DNA of 64,000 nucleotides from Azospirillum oryzae (GCF_008364795.1 NZ_VTTM01000001.1:992001-1056000); one strand, 5' to 3'. Positions 43,877-54,831 are shown, counted from the stretch's first letter. The notes: generated from the letters alone by a model not told the origin. Numbers and translations: made by a program.

Positions 43877-44740
43877 ATGACCGATCCCGTCGCCATGCAG
43901 CCCGCCGCTGCGCCCGCCCTTCCCCACTCCGCCGACGCGCAGGCGCCCCTGATGCCCGCGCCAGACGCGCTGCGCATCGCCTTCGCCTGCGCAGACACGG
44001 AGGAGGCGCGGGCAGCCCGCACCCGGCTGGTCCATCGCTACGGCAACGCCACCGCGGACGAGGCCGACGTGATCGTCGCGCTGGGCGGCGACGGCTTCCT
44101 GCTGGAAACGCTGCACCGGGCGCTGACCCGCGACCGCCAACGGCCGACGCCGGTCTACGGCATGAACCGCGGGTCGGTCGGCTTCCTGTTGAATGTCTAC
44201 CGCGAGGAGGATCTGGCGGAGCGCATCGTCGCGTCCCAGCATGTCCGCCTGCACCCGCTGCGCATGGTGGCCACACGGGTCAACGGCGAACGGGTGGAGG
44301 CGCTGGGCATCAACGAGGTGTCGCTTCTGCGTGAAACGCGGCAGGCGGCGAAGCTGCGCATCACCATCGACGGGGTGGTCCGGCTGCCGGAGCTGATCTG
44401 CGACGGCGCGCTGGTGGCGACGCCGGCCGGCAGCACCGCCTATAATCTGTCGGCCCATGGCCCGATCGTGCCGCTGAACGCCGGCGTGCTGGCCCTGACC
44501 CCCATCAGCGCCTTCCGCCCGCGGCGCTGGCGCGGCGCCCTGCTTCCCCATGCCGCCCGCATCTGCTTCGACGTGCTGGAGGAGACCAAGCGCCCGGTCA
44601 GCGCCGTCGCCGACTTCACCGAAGTACGCGAGGTCCTGCGGGTCGAGGTGCAGGAATGCCGCGATGTCGGCCTGACCCTGCTGTTCGACCCCGAGTTGAA
44701 TTTCGAGGAACGCATCCTGAAGGAGCAGTTCGCGCCCTGA
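43877..44740 (+). CDS. nadK: NAD kinase
   Basis: A 287-residue enzyme phosphorylating NAD to NADP. The signature [11 protein letters not shown] (about residues 73-83), [13 protein letters not shown], the [10 protein letters not shown] box and the Gly-rich [21 protein letters not shown] loop are all intact. The first ~30 residues are a Pro/Ala-rich extension not seen in all homologues; a later start is possible but no good ribosome-binding site favours it. It stands alone, after the clpA terminator and convergent with the receiver-phosphatase gene. Confidence 0.93.
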   Translation: MTDPVAMQPAAAPALPHSADAQAPLMPAPDALRIAFACADTEEARAARTRLVHRYGNATADEADVIVALGGDGFLLETLHRALTRDRQRPTPVYGMNRGSVGFLLNVYREEDLAERIVASQHVRLHPLRMVATRVNGERVEALGINEVSLLRETRQAAKLRITIDGVVRLPELICDGALVATPAGSTAYNLSAHGPIVPLNAGVLALTPISAFRPRRWRGALLPHAARICFDVLEETKRPVSAVADFTEVREVLRVEVQECRDVGLTLLFDPELNFEERILKEQFAP

Positions 44741-44772
44741 CGCGGCCGACGCCCGCTCCTTACGCGCGGCCC

Positions 44773-45960
44773 CTATGCCCGTCTGGCGACCCAGACGGCG
44801 GTCAGGTCGTCGCGCAGCGGCAGGTTGGTGCGGGCATAGAAGCTGTCCATCATCGGGCGCAGCGGATGCTGACGGTCACGGGCCAGCCCGTCGCGGACGA
44901 AGTCGGGCACCGCGTCCTGCCCCAGCGGGCCGCACTCCTCTCCACCGCATTCGATCAGGGCGTCGCTGTACAGGAACAGGAAGCCGCCGCGCGGCAGGCG
45001 ATGGCTCTGGTCGACATACTGCGCCCGGCGCGAGGCGCCCAGCACCAGCCCCGCCGAATCGAGCAGGCGGATATCCGGTGCATTCCCCCTTGTGGCGGAC
45101 GGCGTTCCCAGAACCGGGTTGGGCGAACCCGCCGCGGCAAAGGTCAGCGTGTCGATGGCGAGGTCGAGGATGCCGAAGAAGGCGGTGGCGAACTGCCCCG
45201 TCGGCAACACGTCCTTCAAGGCGGCGTTCAACTGCGCCAGCCATTGCGACGGCGCCATGTGCTGCATCGGAAAGCGGTCGATCAGCGTGTGCAGGCGGAA
45301 GGTGTTGATCGCCGCGGTGATGCCGTGCCCGGCGAAATCGACCATCAGCAGTCCCAGCCGGCGGTCGCCCAGCGGATAGAGGCCCCAGAAATCGCCGCCC
45401 AGTTCCGACGACGTCTCGAAATGCGCATCCAGCGTCAGGCCGTAGCGGTCGGCCACCTCGGCCAGCCGGCGGTTCTCCGGCAGAAGCGAGGTCTGCATGG
45501 CGCGGGCATGCGACAGCTCGCGCTGGACCCGCTCGCGGAAGGCGGCAAGGTCGCCGTACAGCTTGCGCTTCTCCAACTGGTGGCGGACGCGGGCCACGCA
45601 TTCGCCCGGCTTGATCGGCTTGGAGATGAAGTCGCTGCCGCCCGCCTCGAAACAGCGCACCTGCTCCTCGTCGCTGTCGAGCGCCGTCTGGAACAGCACC
45701 GGAAGCTCCAGATGGGTGGCGTTGCGGCGCAGCGCCTCGCACATTTCCCAGCCGTTCATCACCGGCATGTCGACGTCGAGCAGGACGAGGTCGGGACGGA
45801 AGCGGTCGACGGCCGCCAGCCCTTCCCGGCCATTCTCGGCAAAGGCGATGTCGGTGATGCCAGCGCGGCGGATCACCAGGGCAAGGGATTTGCGGTTGAA
45901 TTCGTTGTCGTCGACGATCAGGACACGGCAGTCCGACAGCGACAGGGCGGGCCCGGCCAT
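44773..45960 (-). CDS. Receiver-PP2C (SpoIIE/RsbU-type) serine phosphatase
   Basis: A 395-residue response regulator with phosphatase output. The receiver (about 8-125) has DDN, the phospho-accepting Asp in LVLLDVDMP, and the Lys in SKPIKP. A short coiled coil carries ARAMQTSLLP, the switch helix of this family. The PP2C domain follows with all metal-binding acids visible: GGDFWGL, VDFAGHGITA, YSDALIE and DDLTAVWV. It should dephosphorylate the STAS protein encoded two genes upstream, switching on the partner-switching pathway when the receiver is phosphorylated. Confidence 0.92.
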   Translation of the reverse strand: MAGPALSLSDCRVLIVDDNEFNRKSLALVIRRAGITDIAFAENGREGLAAVDRFRPDLVLLDVDMPVMNGWEMCEALRRNATHLELPVLFQTALDSDEEQVRCFEAGGSDFISKPIKPGECVARVRHQLEKRKLYGDLAAFRERVQRELSHARAMQTSLLPENRRLAEVADRYGLTLDAHFETSSELGGDFWGLYPLGDRRLGLLMVDFAGHGITAAINTFRLHTLIDRFPMQHMAPSQWLAQLNAALKDVLPTGQFATAFFGILDLAIDTLTFAAAGSPNPVLGTPSATRGNAPDIRLLDSAGLVLGASRRAQYVDQSHRLPRGGFLFLYSDALIECGGEECGPLGQDAVPDFVRDGLARDRQHPLRPMMDSFYARTNLPLRDDLTAVWVARRA

Positions 45961-45970
45961 GGACGCTCCG

Positions 45971-46798
45971 TCAGCGGTCGAACTGCAGGACGGTGCAGCG
46001 CCCGCCATCGGTCACCGTCACCCGCGAGGCCAGCGTGCGCATGAAGACGAAGCCGCGGCCCGAACGCGCCTTGTTGCCGCTGATCGGCGGAGCCAGTTCG
46101 GTGTCGAAGCCGCCGCCCTGATCCACCACCGCGATGGCGATGCTACGCTCGCTCCAGCGGCAGAAGATGTCCAGCCGCCGCCGGACCACGGCAGGATCGC
46201 CCAGCCGGTCGCGCATCATCTCGCTGAAGCGGCGGTGGCCGCCGGGCTCCCCCTTCACCGCGCTGGAAAGGCCGAGGTTGCCATGGACGATGGCGTTGGC
46301 GACCGCCTCGTGCAGGCAGAGTTCAACATTGGAGCGGCGTTGCGGGTCGAGCACGCCGCGCCGCGCCAGTTCGTCGCAGACCAGCACCGGGCATTGCAGG
46401 CCATAAGCGGTGCCCGTGGTCAGCGACAGATAGAATCCGGGCAGGTCCGGATTGTCCGCCGCCGGTGCGCCCGACCAGTCGTCCAGCAGGGCCGCTGCCT
46501 CGTCGGCGCCCTCACCCAACTCCACCGTCAGGAACGGACCGCGGTCGAAGGCGGCGCGCAGCCGGTCGCGGTCCGCCCGCTCCATCAGCAGCGTTTCCAC
46601 CACACGTTCCCCCGGCCGCCCGCTTGGCCGCGCGTCCTGTGACGCGGGACCGTCGCCCGGCTGCTGGTCCGTTCCACAGAAGCGCGCAAGGACGCGGGCG
46701 GCCATATCGGCGGGCACCCGGTCGCGCAGCAGGCTGAAGCCACGCAAAGCCGCTTCGGCCGGAGGCTCGGCCCTGCGGTCGTGGTGGACGGCGTCCAT
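45971..46798 (-). CDS. RsbW-like HATPase (serine kinase/anti-sigma type)
   Basis: A 275-residue protein. The C-terminal ~150 residues are a GHKL HATPase of the RsbW/SpoIIAB kind: N-box ELCLHEAVANAIVHGN, G1 VDQGGGFD and G2 SGRGFVFMRT. The first ~120 residues are an additional domain of unknown function with no recognised motif. It lies 10 bp upstream of the phosphatase gene and 78 bp downstream of the STAS gene, so the trio forms a partner-switching module. No sigma factor gene is nearby, so the final target is unknown. Confidence 0.85.
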   Translation of the reverse strand: MDAVHHDRRAEPPAEAALRGFSLLRDRVPADMAARVLARFCGTDQQPGDGPASQDARPSGRPGERVVETLLMERADRDRLRAAFDRGPFLTVELGEGADEAAALLDDWSGAPAADNPDLPGFYLSLTTGTAYGLQCPVLVCDELARRGVLDPQRRSNVELCLHEAVANAIVHGNLGLSSAVKGEPGGHRRFSEMMRDRLGDPAVVRRRLDIFCRWSERSIAIAVVDQGGGFDTELAPPISGNKARSGRGFVFMRTLASRVTVTDGGRCTVLQFDR

Positions 46799-46876
46799 GC
46801 GGCAAACTCCCATCGGACGGAAACCGGCAGGCGGGCGGGATCGGCTCGGCCGGTCCCGCGGTTCGAATTCGGCCGT

Positions 46877-47191
46877 TCAGGGCTCGATGGTGATGATCTC
46901 GCTCAGCCGCGCGAGTTCGATCGACCGCCTGACATCTCCCGCCGGGCCGCGAACCACCATCTTGATCTCGTGGTTCTCGGCCTCTTCCTGGAGGATCAGC
47001 AGCATGCCGAGACCGGCGGAGTCGATGAACTCCAGCGCCGACATGTCGAGGACCAAGCGACGCCTGCCGGTCTGCGCCATCGGGTCCAGCATCTCGATGA
47101 TGCCGGGTATCTTGTCGTGGTCGGTGAACTCCAGGCGGCCGGCCAGCCTGACCTCGGTCGCATCGCCTGTATTGGTCGTCTTGAAATCCAT
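46877..47191 (-). CDS. STAS-domain anti-anti-sigma-type protein
   Basis: A 104-residue single STAS domain. The switch serine is Ser58 in LEFIDSAGLGML, the motif phosphorylated by RsbW-type kinases in RsbV/SpoIIAA proteins. Start at 47191 with AGAGGA just upstream; the longer upstream frame lacks a ribosome-binding site. It is the first gene of the minus-strand trio and should bind the HATPase protein when unphosphorylated. Confidence 0.92.
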   Translation of the reverse strand: MDFKTTNTGDATEVRLAGRLEFTDHDKIPGIIEMLDPMAQTGRRRLVLDMSALEFIDSAGLGMLLILQEEAENHEIKMVVRGPAGDVRRSIELARLSEIITIEP

Positions 47192-47546
47192 AAATCCTCT
47201 CAACCGGTCCGCAGCCTTGGTCGCATCCATACGAATGCGCGCGAAACCTAGGCATATTGCTTATGCACAGTAGTGCATTCCGTCGCCTTGTCTCAAGTGC
47301 CGATGCTGCAGCTACGCAGTATTTCCCGGAACTGCGACGCTGCTTCCATGATCGACCTCGGGATTCACCCCCATGGACGGGTTGCGCGCAACGGAGTAGA
47401 ACATATCCGGGAAGGCACGCGCGCCGCGTGTCGAACCGGCAGCGCCGGCTCGATGGGCACCGGTCGCGGACGTCCACCGCCGGGCCCCGCCCATTCCGCA
47501 CGTCCCGTCCAACCGCCCTTACCCAGAACCTCCGGAACGGCAACGC
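47192..47546. other. Divergent promoter region
   Basis: About 355 bp separating the STAS trio from the two-kinase operon. No gene is supported. It must contain promoters for both directions; I saw no confident sigma-70 pair and no GGAAC-type general-stress promoter here. Confidence 0.4.
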
Positions 47547-49961
47547 ATGACCAGGATCGCTGAGGCGTGGCGTCGTGTCCCGACGGTATCGGCCAAGTTC
47601 CTTCTGATCCTCGTGCCGAGTCTGGTGGTCGCCGTCTCGCTGTGCTCCGCGCTGTTCTATTACGACCGCTACAAGGATCTTCAGGCAGGGCTGCGGGAAA
47701 AGGTGGCGGCCATCGCCGACGTCAACGCGGCGGCGCTGACCAACAGCCTGTGGACCTTCGACGTCCCGGCGATCCGCAACGTCATCCAGGCCATCGGCGC
47801 CAACCGCGAACTGGTCTGCGTCGAGGTCAGCGACGATCTGGCGGAGGGGTGGTTCGTCTGGCCGGGATCGAGCTGCCCCTCCGTCGACGACTCCCATGTC
47901 GAGCGCCGTGTGATCCGGGTGCAGAACCTCCAGGTCGGCACCCTCACGCTGCATTACAGCCAGGACGTCGTGCGCGAACAGCTGCGGCAGGAGGTGGTGA
48001 ACACAGCGGCGCTGCTTCTGCTGATGCTGGCCGGCACCATCGCGGCGGCGCTGGCGGCGTTGCGGCTGACGGTCGGGCGGCCGCTGGGGCGGCTGATCGC
48101 CTCCATCCTGGAAGCGGAACGCGGCGGCGGCCACAAACAGGTGAACTGGGGTGCCGCCGACGAACTGGGCCGGGTGATCCAGGCCTACAACGCGATGCTC
48201 ACCCGGCTGGGACAGGAGGAGGCCGCCCTGCGCAAGAGCGAGCAGCGACTGGCGCTGGCGATCACCGCGACCCGGTCCTCCGTCTGGGATTATGACCTGC
48301 ACACCGGGCATTATTGGTGGTCGAAGGAGTTTCCCGCCCTGCTCGGCTATGGCTCCAACGAATTGCCGATGACGGCGGAGACCTGGTCTTCGCTGCTGCA
48401 CCCGGACGAGGCGGAACGGGTGATGGCCGAATCGCGGCGGCGCCTGCGCGATCACGCCATGGCCTACACCGCCGTCTACCGCATGCGGCGGCGCGGCGGG
48501 CAATGGGCCTGGATCGAGGACCGCGCCACCGCCCAGCGCGACGCCGACGGCCGCGCGCTGCGCCTGACCGGAACGATGTCCGACGTCACCGAACGGGTGC
48601 GGGCGGAGCTGGATCTGGCGCATGAACGCAACGTGCTGCAGGTGACGCTGGACAACACCGACCAGGGAATCATCAAGGTCGACGGCGACGGGCGGGTGGT
48701 CACGGCGAACCGCCGGGCCGCGGAACTGCTGAACATCTTGCCGGAGGTGCTGTCCGGCAATCCGCGCTTCGCCGACATCGTGGCGATCCAGCGCCGCCAG
48801 GGCGAATTCGGCGAGATGGGCGACGATCCCGACCTGTATCTGAGTTTCGGAACCGGCCCGGGGGGCGCCGGCATGGCCGCCGCCGGAGCGGCTCCCGACG
48901 ATGAGTTCGGGATCCCGCTGGGCGAGCCGGCGGGGATGATCGACCAGCCCTTCACCTTCAAGCGCCGCCGCCCCGACGGCCGCATCGTCGAGGTGCGCAC
49001 CAACCCGCTGCCTGAGGGCGGCTTCGTCCGCACCCTGACCGACGTGACGGTGGAGGCGCGCTCGGCCGAGGAGATCTTCAATGCGATGCAGGAGCTGGAA
49101 CGCGCCTATGCCGACCTGAAGGAAACCCAGGCCAGTCTGGTCCAGGCGGAGAAGATGGCCTCGCTCGCCCTGCTGGTCGCCGGCGTCGCGCACGAGATCA
49201 ACACCCCCATCGGCATCGCCTTCGGCTGCGCCACCCACCTGTCGGGGCGGACCTCGACGCTGGCCGAGGCGTTCGAAAGCGGCACGATGAGGAAGTCCGA
49301 ACTCGCCGCCTATGTCGCCACCGCCGGCGAATCCTCCCGCCTGATCGAACAGAACCTGACCCGCGCGGCCGAGCTGATCCAGAGCTTCAAGCGCGTCGCC
49401 GTCGATCAGACCAGCGAGGAGCGGCGCCGCTTCGACCTGCTGGCCTATCTGGAGGAGGTGGTGACCTCGCTCGGCCCCACCCTGCGCAAGAGCCGCCATC
49501 GGGTCGCCATCGCCTGTTCGCCCGGCATCGTCATGGACAGCTTTCCCGGTGCGCTGAGCCAGGTGGTGACCAATCTCGTGATGAACGCGCTGACCCACGC
49601 CTTCCCGGCCGACAGCAAGGGACACATGGTCATCGACGTGGACGAGACGGCGGACGGCGAGGTGGAGATCCGTTTCGCCGACGACGGCGTCGGCATCCCT
49701 GCGGAGAACCTGCCGAAGGTGTTCGAGCCCTTCTTCACCACGCGGCGCGGGTCGGGCGGCAGCGGGCTGGGGCTGCACATCGTCTTCAATCTGGTGACGC
49801 AGTCGCTGGGCGGGCGGATCTCGGTTGACAGCGTTCCCGGCGATGGAACTACCTTCACCCTGCGCATCCCGAAGACCGCGGCAACCGCCTCGACCGCGGC
49901 CGCCCCCCCCACCGCCTCGCCCACGACGACGCCCGTATCGCTGGAGAAGGAACCCGCATGA
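47547..49961 (+). CDS. Membrane sensor histidine kinase with HAMP and two PAS domains
   Basis: An 804-residue kinase. TM1 is about residues 18-38, followed by a ~115-residue periplasmic sensor (containing [14 protein letters not shown]) and TM2 near 155-178. A HAMP segment is next, then PAS-1 (about 225-345, with [13 protein letters not shown]) and PAS-2 (about 360-500). The H-box is [15 protein letters not shown], of the HEINTP type typical of kinases feeding NtrC- or relay-type systems. The HATPase has [17 protein letters not shown] and GSGLGLHIV. The stop overlaps the next start by ATGA, so the two kinases are translated together. Confidence 0.92.
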   Translation: MTRIAEAWRRVPTVSAKFLLILVPSLVVAVSLCSALFYYDRYKDLQAGLREKVAAIADVNAAALTNSLWTFDVPAIRNVIQAIGANRELVCVEVSDDLAEGWFVWPGSSCPSVDDSHVERRVIRVQNLQVGTLTLHYSQDVVREQLRQEVVNTAALLLLMLAGTIAAALAALRLTVGRPLGRLIASILEAERGGGHKQVNWGAADELGRVIQAYNAMLTRLGQEEAALRKSEQRLALAITATRSSVWDYDLHTGHYWWSKEFPALLGYGSNELPMTAETWSSLLHPDEAERVMAESRRRLRDHAMAYTAVYRMRRRGGQWAWIEDRATAQRDADGRALRLTGTMSDVTERVRAELDLAHERNVLQVTLDNTDQGIIKVDGDGRVVTANRRAAELLNILPEVLSGNPRFADIVAIQRRQGEFGEMGDDPDLYLSFGTGPGGAGMAAAGAAPDDEFGIPLGEPAGMIDQPFTFKRRRPDGRIVEVRTNPLPEGGFVRTLTDVTVEARSAEEIFNAMQELERAYADLKETQASLVQAEKMASLALLVAGVAHEINTPIGIAFGCATHLSGRTSTLAEAFESGTMRKSELAAYVATAGESSRLIEQNLTRAAELIQSFKRVAVDQTSEERRRFDLLAYLEEVVTSLGPTLRKSRHRVAIACSPGIVMDSFPGALSQVVTNLVMNALTHAFPADSKGHMVIDVDETADGEVEIRFADDGVGIPAENLPKVFEPFFTTRRGSGGSGLGLHIVFNLVTQSLGGRISVDSVPGDGTTFTLRIPKTAATASTAAAPPTASPTTTPVSLEKEPA

Positions 49962-52708
49962 GCAGCGGCGCCTACGACGACGACGAGATTCTGTTCGCCG
50001 ACGAAGAGGCGGACGGCGCCGCGGCCGGGCATGACGCGGTGGCGGCGCGCGCGGCCATCGTCGACCCGGCGGCACCGCCCTGGCCGATCCTGGTGGTCGA
50101 CGACGAGTCGGACGTGCACTCCATGACCGGACTGCTGCTGGCCGACGTTTCCTTCCAGCGGCGGCGGCTGGACCTGATCAGCAGCTTCACCGCGGCGGAC
50201 GCCCGCAACGTGCTGGAACACCGGCGCGACATCGCCGTGATCCTGCTGGACGTGGTGATGGAGGAGGACGATTCCGGCCTGAAGCTGGTGCGCTGGATCC
50301 GTGACGAGCTGGGCAACCGCGACATCCGCATCATTCTGCGCACCGGCCAGCCCGGACAGGCGCCGCAGCGCGACGTGATCGTCGATTACGACATCAACGA
50401 CTACAAGCCGAAGGCCGATCTGTCGGCCGAAAGCCTGTTCACCGCGGTGATCGCGGCCTTGCGCGCCTTCGACCAGATCCAGTCGATCGAAACCCGGGTG
50501 GCGGAGCGCACGCGCGAGCTGCGCGAGAGCCGTGAGCAGGCGGAAGAGGCGACCAGGGCCAAATCCGCCTTTCTCGCCACCATGAGCCACGAGATCCGCA
50601 CGCCGATGAACGGGGTGCTGGGGATGCTGGGCCTGCTGGAACGGACCGACCTGGACGAGCAGCAGCGCGATACCGTCGGCACCATGCGCGAATCGGCCAA
50701 CGCCCTACTGCGCATCATCGACGACATCCTGGACTTCTCGAAGATCGAAGCCGGGAAGATGGATCTGGAGCGGGTGGCGCTGTCGGTGCCGGCCCTGGTC
50801 GAAGGGGTGGCGGAAACGCTGGCGCCGGCCGCCGGGGCCAAGGGACTGACGCTGCTGACCTATGTGGACGCGGCAATTCCGCAGTCGGTGCTGGGCGATC
50901 CGGTGCGGCTGCGCCAGATCCTGTTCAATCTGGCCGGCAACGCCATCAAGTTCACCGAGGCGGGCCGCGTCGTGCTGCGTGCCGAGCTGGAGCCGGCCGG
51001 CGCCCAGCACGACGGGGGCGACGCCGGGCCGCTGCTGCGCATCGCCGTGTCCGACACCGGCATCGGCATCGCCGAGGCCTCGTGCCAGCGCCTGTTCCAG
51101 CCCTTCACCCAGGCCGAAAGCTCCACCACCCGACGTTTCGGCGGCACCGGACTGGGGCTGTCGATCAGCCGGCGGCTGGCGGCGCTGATGGGCGGCGAGA
51201 TCGGGGTGGAAAGCAAGCCCGGCGAAGGCTCCACCTTCTGGCTGCGCCTGCCGTTGGACCGCGCCGCCGGTCCGGCGTCGGCGGAGGACGGCCAGGACGC
51301 CATCGGGCTGGACGGGCTGACGGTCCTGCTGGGCGTGCCCGACGAGATGGAGCGCGGCTTCCTCGCCCGCTATCTGGAGCAGGCCGGTGCCCGCGTCCTG
51401 CCCGCCGCCTCGCCGCCCGAACTGGCGGCCCAGGCCCGCATCGCGCGCGAGGCCGGCTGTGCCGTCGGCGTGGTCACCATCGACGAGGCTCTGCACATCC
51501 CCGCCGCCGCCTGCGCACCGGAGGAGTTGGGCCGCCGCATCGGCGAGGCCCGGCCGCCGGTGGTCCTGCTCTGCCACGAAACCGGCGGAAAGCCCGGTCC
51601 CGACTCCCTCCCCGGCACGCGGGGGGCGGAGCCGGGCACGATGGTGCTGAGCCGGCCGCTGCGCCGGCTGGTGCTGCTGCGCGCGGTGGCCGTCGCCGCG
51701 GGGCGTCTGTGCCCTTCCCAGCCGGCGGCCCAAACCAGTTCCCACCGTCCCGCGACGGCACAGTCCTCGAACAGAGCCGGGCGCGGCCAAGCCGGCTCTG
51801 CCAACGGCCCGGCTGCGCCCGGCGTCGAGGAGGCGATGGCCCAGGGGCGGCTGATCCTGGTGGCGGAAGACAATCCGGTGAACCGCAAGGTCCTGCAGAT
51901 GCAGCTGCAGGCGCTGGGCTATGCCGCGGAGATGGCGCCGGGCGGGGCGGAGGCGCTGGCGGCGCTGGACGCCATGCGGCAGGGCCGGCGCCGCTACGCC
52001 ATGCTGCTGACCGACGTCCAGATGCCGGAGATCGACGGGTTCGAACTGACCCGTCAGGTCCGCAGCGGCGAGGCGTCGGCCGGCGCGGGCAACCGCCTGC
52101 CCATCGTCGCCATCACGGCCAACGCCGCACCGGCCGACATCGAGAGCTACCGCGCAGCCGGCATGGACGATGTGCTGAGCAAGCCGCTCGAACTGTCGCA
52201 ACTGGCGGTGACGCTCGCCCGCTGGATGCCGCCGGCCCCCGCCGATGCCGCCATGCCCGATGCTCCCATGCCCGACGCCGCCATGACGCCGCCTGTCGCC
52301 ACCGCCGCAACCGCCGCCACCGCCGCCACCGCCACCGCGGCCGGCAGCGGCGCTTTGGTCGATCTCGGCAATCTGCGCGCGCTGTGCGGCGGCGATGCGG
52401 CGATGCTGGCGGAGTTGCTGAACGATTTCGTCACCATCGGCCGGGGCGTGCTTGCCGACCTGGGGACGGCGCTCGGCAACGGCGACCGTGACTGGGTGCG
52501 GGCCTGCGCCCACAATCTGAAGGGCTCCTCCCGCAACGCCGGCGCCAAGCCGCTGGCGGAGGCGGCCAGGCTTCTGGAACAGGCCGCCACCGAAGGCGCC
52601 CCGCCCGACCGGCTGACGGAGGCGGCCGACCGGCTTCGCGACAGCTTCGCCGCGACCTGCGACGCCATCGAACAGGAACTTGCCGGAACGGAGCAGTCGA
52701 CGGCATGA
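49958..52708 (+). CDS. Hybrid kinase: receiver-HK-receiver-HPt
   Basis: A 916-residue soluble phosphorelay protein. Receiver 1 (about 45-170) has VVDDESD and the phospho-Asp in ILLDVVM. The H-box [15 protein letters not shown] is at about residue 208 and the HATPase ends near 435. A degenerate receiver-like segment (about 450-590) is followed by a complete receiver 2 (about 630-755: [26 protein letters not shown]). A low-complexity Ala/Pro/Met/Thr linker (about 765-800) then precedes an HPt domain (about 805-905) with the His in [11 protein letters not shown]. The first receiver probably takes input from the upstream kinase. ATGA overlaps join it to both neighbours. Confidence 0.92.
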   Translation: MSSGAYDDDEILFADEEADGAAAGHDAVAARAAIVDPAAPPWPILVVDDESDVHSMTGLLLADVSFQRRRLDLISSFTAADARNVLEHRRDIAVILLDVVMEEDDSGLKLVRWIRDELGNRDIRIILRTGQPGQAPQRDVIVDYDINDYKPKADLSAESLFTAVIAALRAFDQIQSIETRVAERTRELRESREQAEEATRAKSAFLATMSHEIRTPMNGVLGMLGLLERTDLDEQQRDTVGTMRESANALLRIIDDILDFSKIEAGKMDLERVALSVPALVEGVAETLAPAAGAKGLTLLTYVDAAIPQSVLGDPVRLRQILFNLAGNAIKFTEAGRVVLRAELEPAGAQHDGGDAGPLLRIAVSDTGIGIAEASCQRLFQPFTQAESSTTRRFGGTGLGLSISRRLAALMGGEIGVESKPGEGSTFWLRLPLDRAAGPASAEDGQDAIGLDGLTVLLGVPDEMERGFLARYLEQAGARVLPAASPPELAAQARIAREAGCAVGVVTIDEALHIPAAACAPEELGRRIGEARPPVVLLCHETGGKPGPDSLPGTRGAEPGTMVLSRPLRRLVLLRAVAVAAGRLCPSQPAAQTSSHRPATAQSSNRAGRGQAGSANGPAAPGVEEAMAQGRLILVAEDNPVNRKVLQMQLQALGYAAEMAPGGAEALAALDAMRQGRRRYAMLLTDVQMPEIDGFELTRQVRSGEASAGAGNRLPIVAITANAAPADIESYRAAGMDDVLSKPLELSQLAVTLARWMPPAPADAAMPDAPMPDAAMTPPVATAATAATAATATAAGSGALVDLGNLRALCGGDAAMLAELLNDFVTIGRGVLADLGTALGNGDRDWVRACAHNLKGSSRNAGAKPLAEAARLLEQAATEGAPPDRLTEAADRLRDSFAATCDAIEQELAGTEQSTA

Positions 52709-54102
52709 GCGATCCGAGGGATTTCCGGCCCGGTCGGCGGGAGGCTCTCGGCCTGCTGCTGGGGACTGCCGCCACGGCCGCCGCGCCACGCGCCTTCGCC
52801 CAGGGCGCTCCGCCCGATGTCGCTCCGCCCGATGTCGGCGTGCCGCGGCTCGGCGAGGAGCTGACGCCCTTCGGCGCGGTGCGGGCCGGCAACCGCACGC
52901 GGGCGATCCCGCCCTGGACCGGCGGCCTGACCGGGGCGCCGCGCGGCTATGTGCCCGGCCGCCCGCCGCCCGATCCCTACATCGAGGATGTCCGCTGGTT
53001 CACCGTCGGCGCCGCCGACGTTGAGCGCTACAAGGTCCGGCTGACCGCCGGCCAGCAGGCGCTGCTGACGAAATATCCGGAAAGCTTCGAACTGGCGCTG
53101 TTCCCCTGCCACCGCAGTGCCGCCGCACCGCAGCGGATCTATGACGCCACGCTTGCGAACGCCGACCGCGCCGGATTGGAGGGAAACGGGTTGGCGTTGC
53201 GCGATGCGTCGGTCGGCGTGCCCTTCCCCATCCCCGCCAACGGCGTGCAGGCGATGTGGAACCACAAGCTGCGCTGGCGCGGCGGCAGCGTGTCGCGCAC
53301 CAGCCTGACCGTGGTCCAGTCCGGCGACGGCAGCCGTTCGATGACGAAGCTGCGGGAGGAGTTCGCCTCCCCCTATGCCGACGGCGACATGGCGGCGCCG
53401 CCGCTGCTCTATCGCCGCACCATCCTGGAACCGAAGGAGCAGTCCGGCAGCAGCCTGATCCTGCAGGGGACCCTCGACCCCATCGCCGCGCGCACCCATG
53501 CCTGGGCGCGGGAGGGGGAGCGTGGCCGCGTGGTGAGGGCGCCGGACTTCGCCTATGACACGCCGGACCCGGTGACGGGCGGCATCTGCACCGCCGACAT
53601 GCTGGACATGTTCAGCGGCGCACTCGACCGCTTCGACTACACGCTGGTGACGCGGCGCGAGATGTACATGCCCTACAACGCCTACCGGCTGTCCAACCCC
53701 GGCCTGACGTTGCGGGACATCCTGTGGCCGCGGCATCCCAACCCGCAGTTCCTGCGCTATGAGATGCACCGGGTCTGGGTGGTCGATGCGCGGCTGAAGT
53801 CGAATTTCCAGCACACCCTGCCCGACCGCACCTATTACCTGGACGAGGACAGCTGGCAGATCCTGGCGTCGGAACATTACGACGGCAAGGGCAACCTGCT
53901 GCGTTACGCCGAGGCGCACCCGGTGCAGCATTGGCAGGTCCCCGCCCTGGTGCCGGCGGTGGAGTTCGCCTTCGATCTGACCGCCGACCGCTACACCGCC
54001 CGTGGCCTGGACAACGGCCTGCCCCCGCCGATGTTCGGCGCGCCGCTGACGCCGCAGGATTTCACCCCCGACGCCCTGGTCCGCCGCGGCCGGCGGGGCT
54101 GA
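52705..54102 (+). CDS. DUF1329 exported protein
   Basis: A 465-residue exported protein. The N-terminus carries a twin-Arg type signal ([14 protein letters not shown], cleavage near AFAQ). The body is DUF1329: [28 protein letters not shown]...[26 protein letters not shown] and the late [19 protein letters not shown] segment. The domain resembles LolA/LolB-type lipid carriers; family members often accompany RND transporters and outer-membrane proteins, suggesting hydrophobic ligand handling in the periplasm. Its start overlaps the hybrid-kinase stop by ATGA, which ties its synthesis to the signalling proteins. Confidence 0.88.
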   Translation: MSDPRDFRPGRREALGLLLGTAATAAAPRAFAQGAPPDVAPPDVGVPRLGEELTPFGAVRAGNRTRAIPPWTGGLTGAPRGYVPGRPPPDPYIEDVRWFTVGAADVERYKVRLTAGQQALLTKYPESFELALFPCHRSAAAPQRIYDATLANADRAGLEGNGLALRDASVGVPFPIPANGVQAMWNHKLRWRGGSVSRTSLTVVQSGDGSRSMTKLREEFASPYADGDMAAPPLLYRRTILEPKEQSGSSLILQGTLDPIAARTHAWAREGERGRVVRAPDFAYDTPDPVTGGICTADMLDMFSGALDRFDYTLVTRREMYMPYNAYRLSNPGLTLRDILWPRHPNPQFLRYEMHRVWVVDARLKSNFQHTLPDRTYYLDEDSWQILASEHYDGKGNLLRYAEAHPVQHWQVPALVPAVEFAFDLTADRYTARGLDNGLPPPMFGAPLTPQDFTPDALVRRGRRG

Positions 54103-54132
54103 CCGATCCCCGGCGCGTTCACTCCGAAACGA

Positions 54133-54759
54133 TCACTCGGATCCGGTCTGGCGAACCTGGTGGACCTCGGCCGGATGGGCGGCGTGGCGGTTCAGGACCT
54201 CCAGCGCGATGCGTTCGCGCGCGGCGTCGCCGACATTGACCCAGAGCAGGATGCCGCCCTTGTCGAGCTGCTGCAGCATCGGCTCGTTGCGCTTGTCGGT
54301 GATCCATTGCGACAGGAAGGACCCGGCCGCGCCGCTGCCCACCCCGGCGGCCGCGGCAGCCGCGGCGGCGGCGAGCGCCGTGCCGCCGGTGGCCAGCACC
54401 GCGCCGGTGGCGATGATCGCCCCGACATAGGCGGGGAAGCCGACCGCGGCACCCTTGCCGCTGCCGACATCCTCCGGCGAAATATAGGCTTGGCGCGGCG
54501 CGTTGGGATCGTGGGCGAGGCTGCCGACATCGCCGGGCACGCCGCCCAGACGGTCGCGGATCGTCTCGTCATTGGCCAGCACGCTCAGCTCGTGGCGCTG
54601 GAATCCGGCCAGGCTCAGGTCGTCGATGGCGCTCTGCAGGGCCTCGCGGCTGTCGAAGACCGCCACGGCCTCGCGCACCGCGGCATCGGTGCTTCCGGTG
54701 TCTCCCGTCCAGGCACTGGAATCGATCGTGGTCGGGTTCTGGTCGCGGCTCTCGATCAT
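54133..54759 (-). CDS. Stress-type protein with glycine-zipper membrane region
   Basis: A 208-residue protein. Residues ~30-75 resemble the general-stress/heat-induced YflT-like fold (VREAVAVFDSREALQSAIDDLSLAGF). Residues ~115-165 are an Ala/Gly-rich hydrophobic stretch (glycine zipper) that could insert in a membrane. A basic DKRNEPMLQQL segment and a small C-terminal domain follow (ILLWVNVGD). The exact function is unknown. A candidate EcfG-type promoter lies 46 bp upstream (54805-54829), in keeping with a general-stress gene. Start at the ATG at 54759 after AAGGGGTGG. Confidence 0.7.
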   Translation of the reverse strand: MIESRDQNPTTIDSSAWTGDTGSTDAAVREAVAVFDSREALQSAIDDLSLAGFQRHELSVLANDETIRDRLGGVPGDVGSLAHDPNAPRQAYISPEDVGSGKGAAVGFPAYVGAIIATGAVLATGGTALAAAAAAAAAGVGSGAAGSFLSQWITDKRNEPMLQQLDKGGILLWVNVGDAARERIALEVLNRHAAHPAEVHQVRQTGSE

Positions 54760-54804
54760 GCCTCCACCCCTTCGCTTCGCAGGAAGTCCGAACAATCCGG
54801 ATCC

Positions 54805-54829
54805 AACCGGAAATCGGGCGCAAGGTTCC
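54805..54829 (-). promoter_or_regulatory. Candidate general-stress (EcfG-type) promoter
   Basis: On the minus strand GGAAC (54829-54825) is followed by 16 bases and GGTT (54808-54805). The alphaproteobacterial EcfG consensus is GGAAC-N16/17-CGTT, so one base differs. Position and downstream gene type fit. Confidence 0.4.
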
Positions 54830-54831
54830 GC

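Noticed and set aside
49840..49960. Separate gene for the Ala/Thr/Pro-rich end of the first large kinase
   Set aside because: It is in frame with the HATPase domain and ends in the ATGA overlap, so it is a flexible C-terminal tail.
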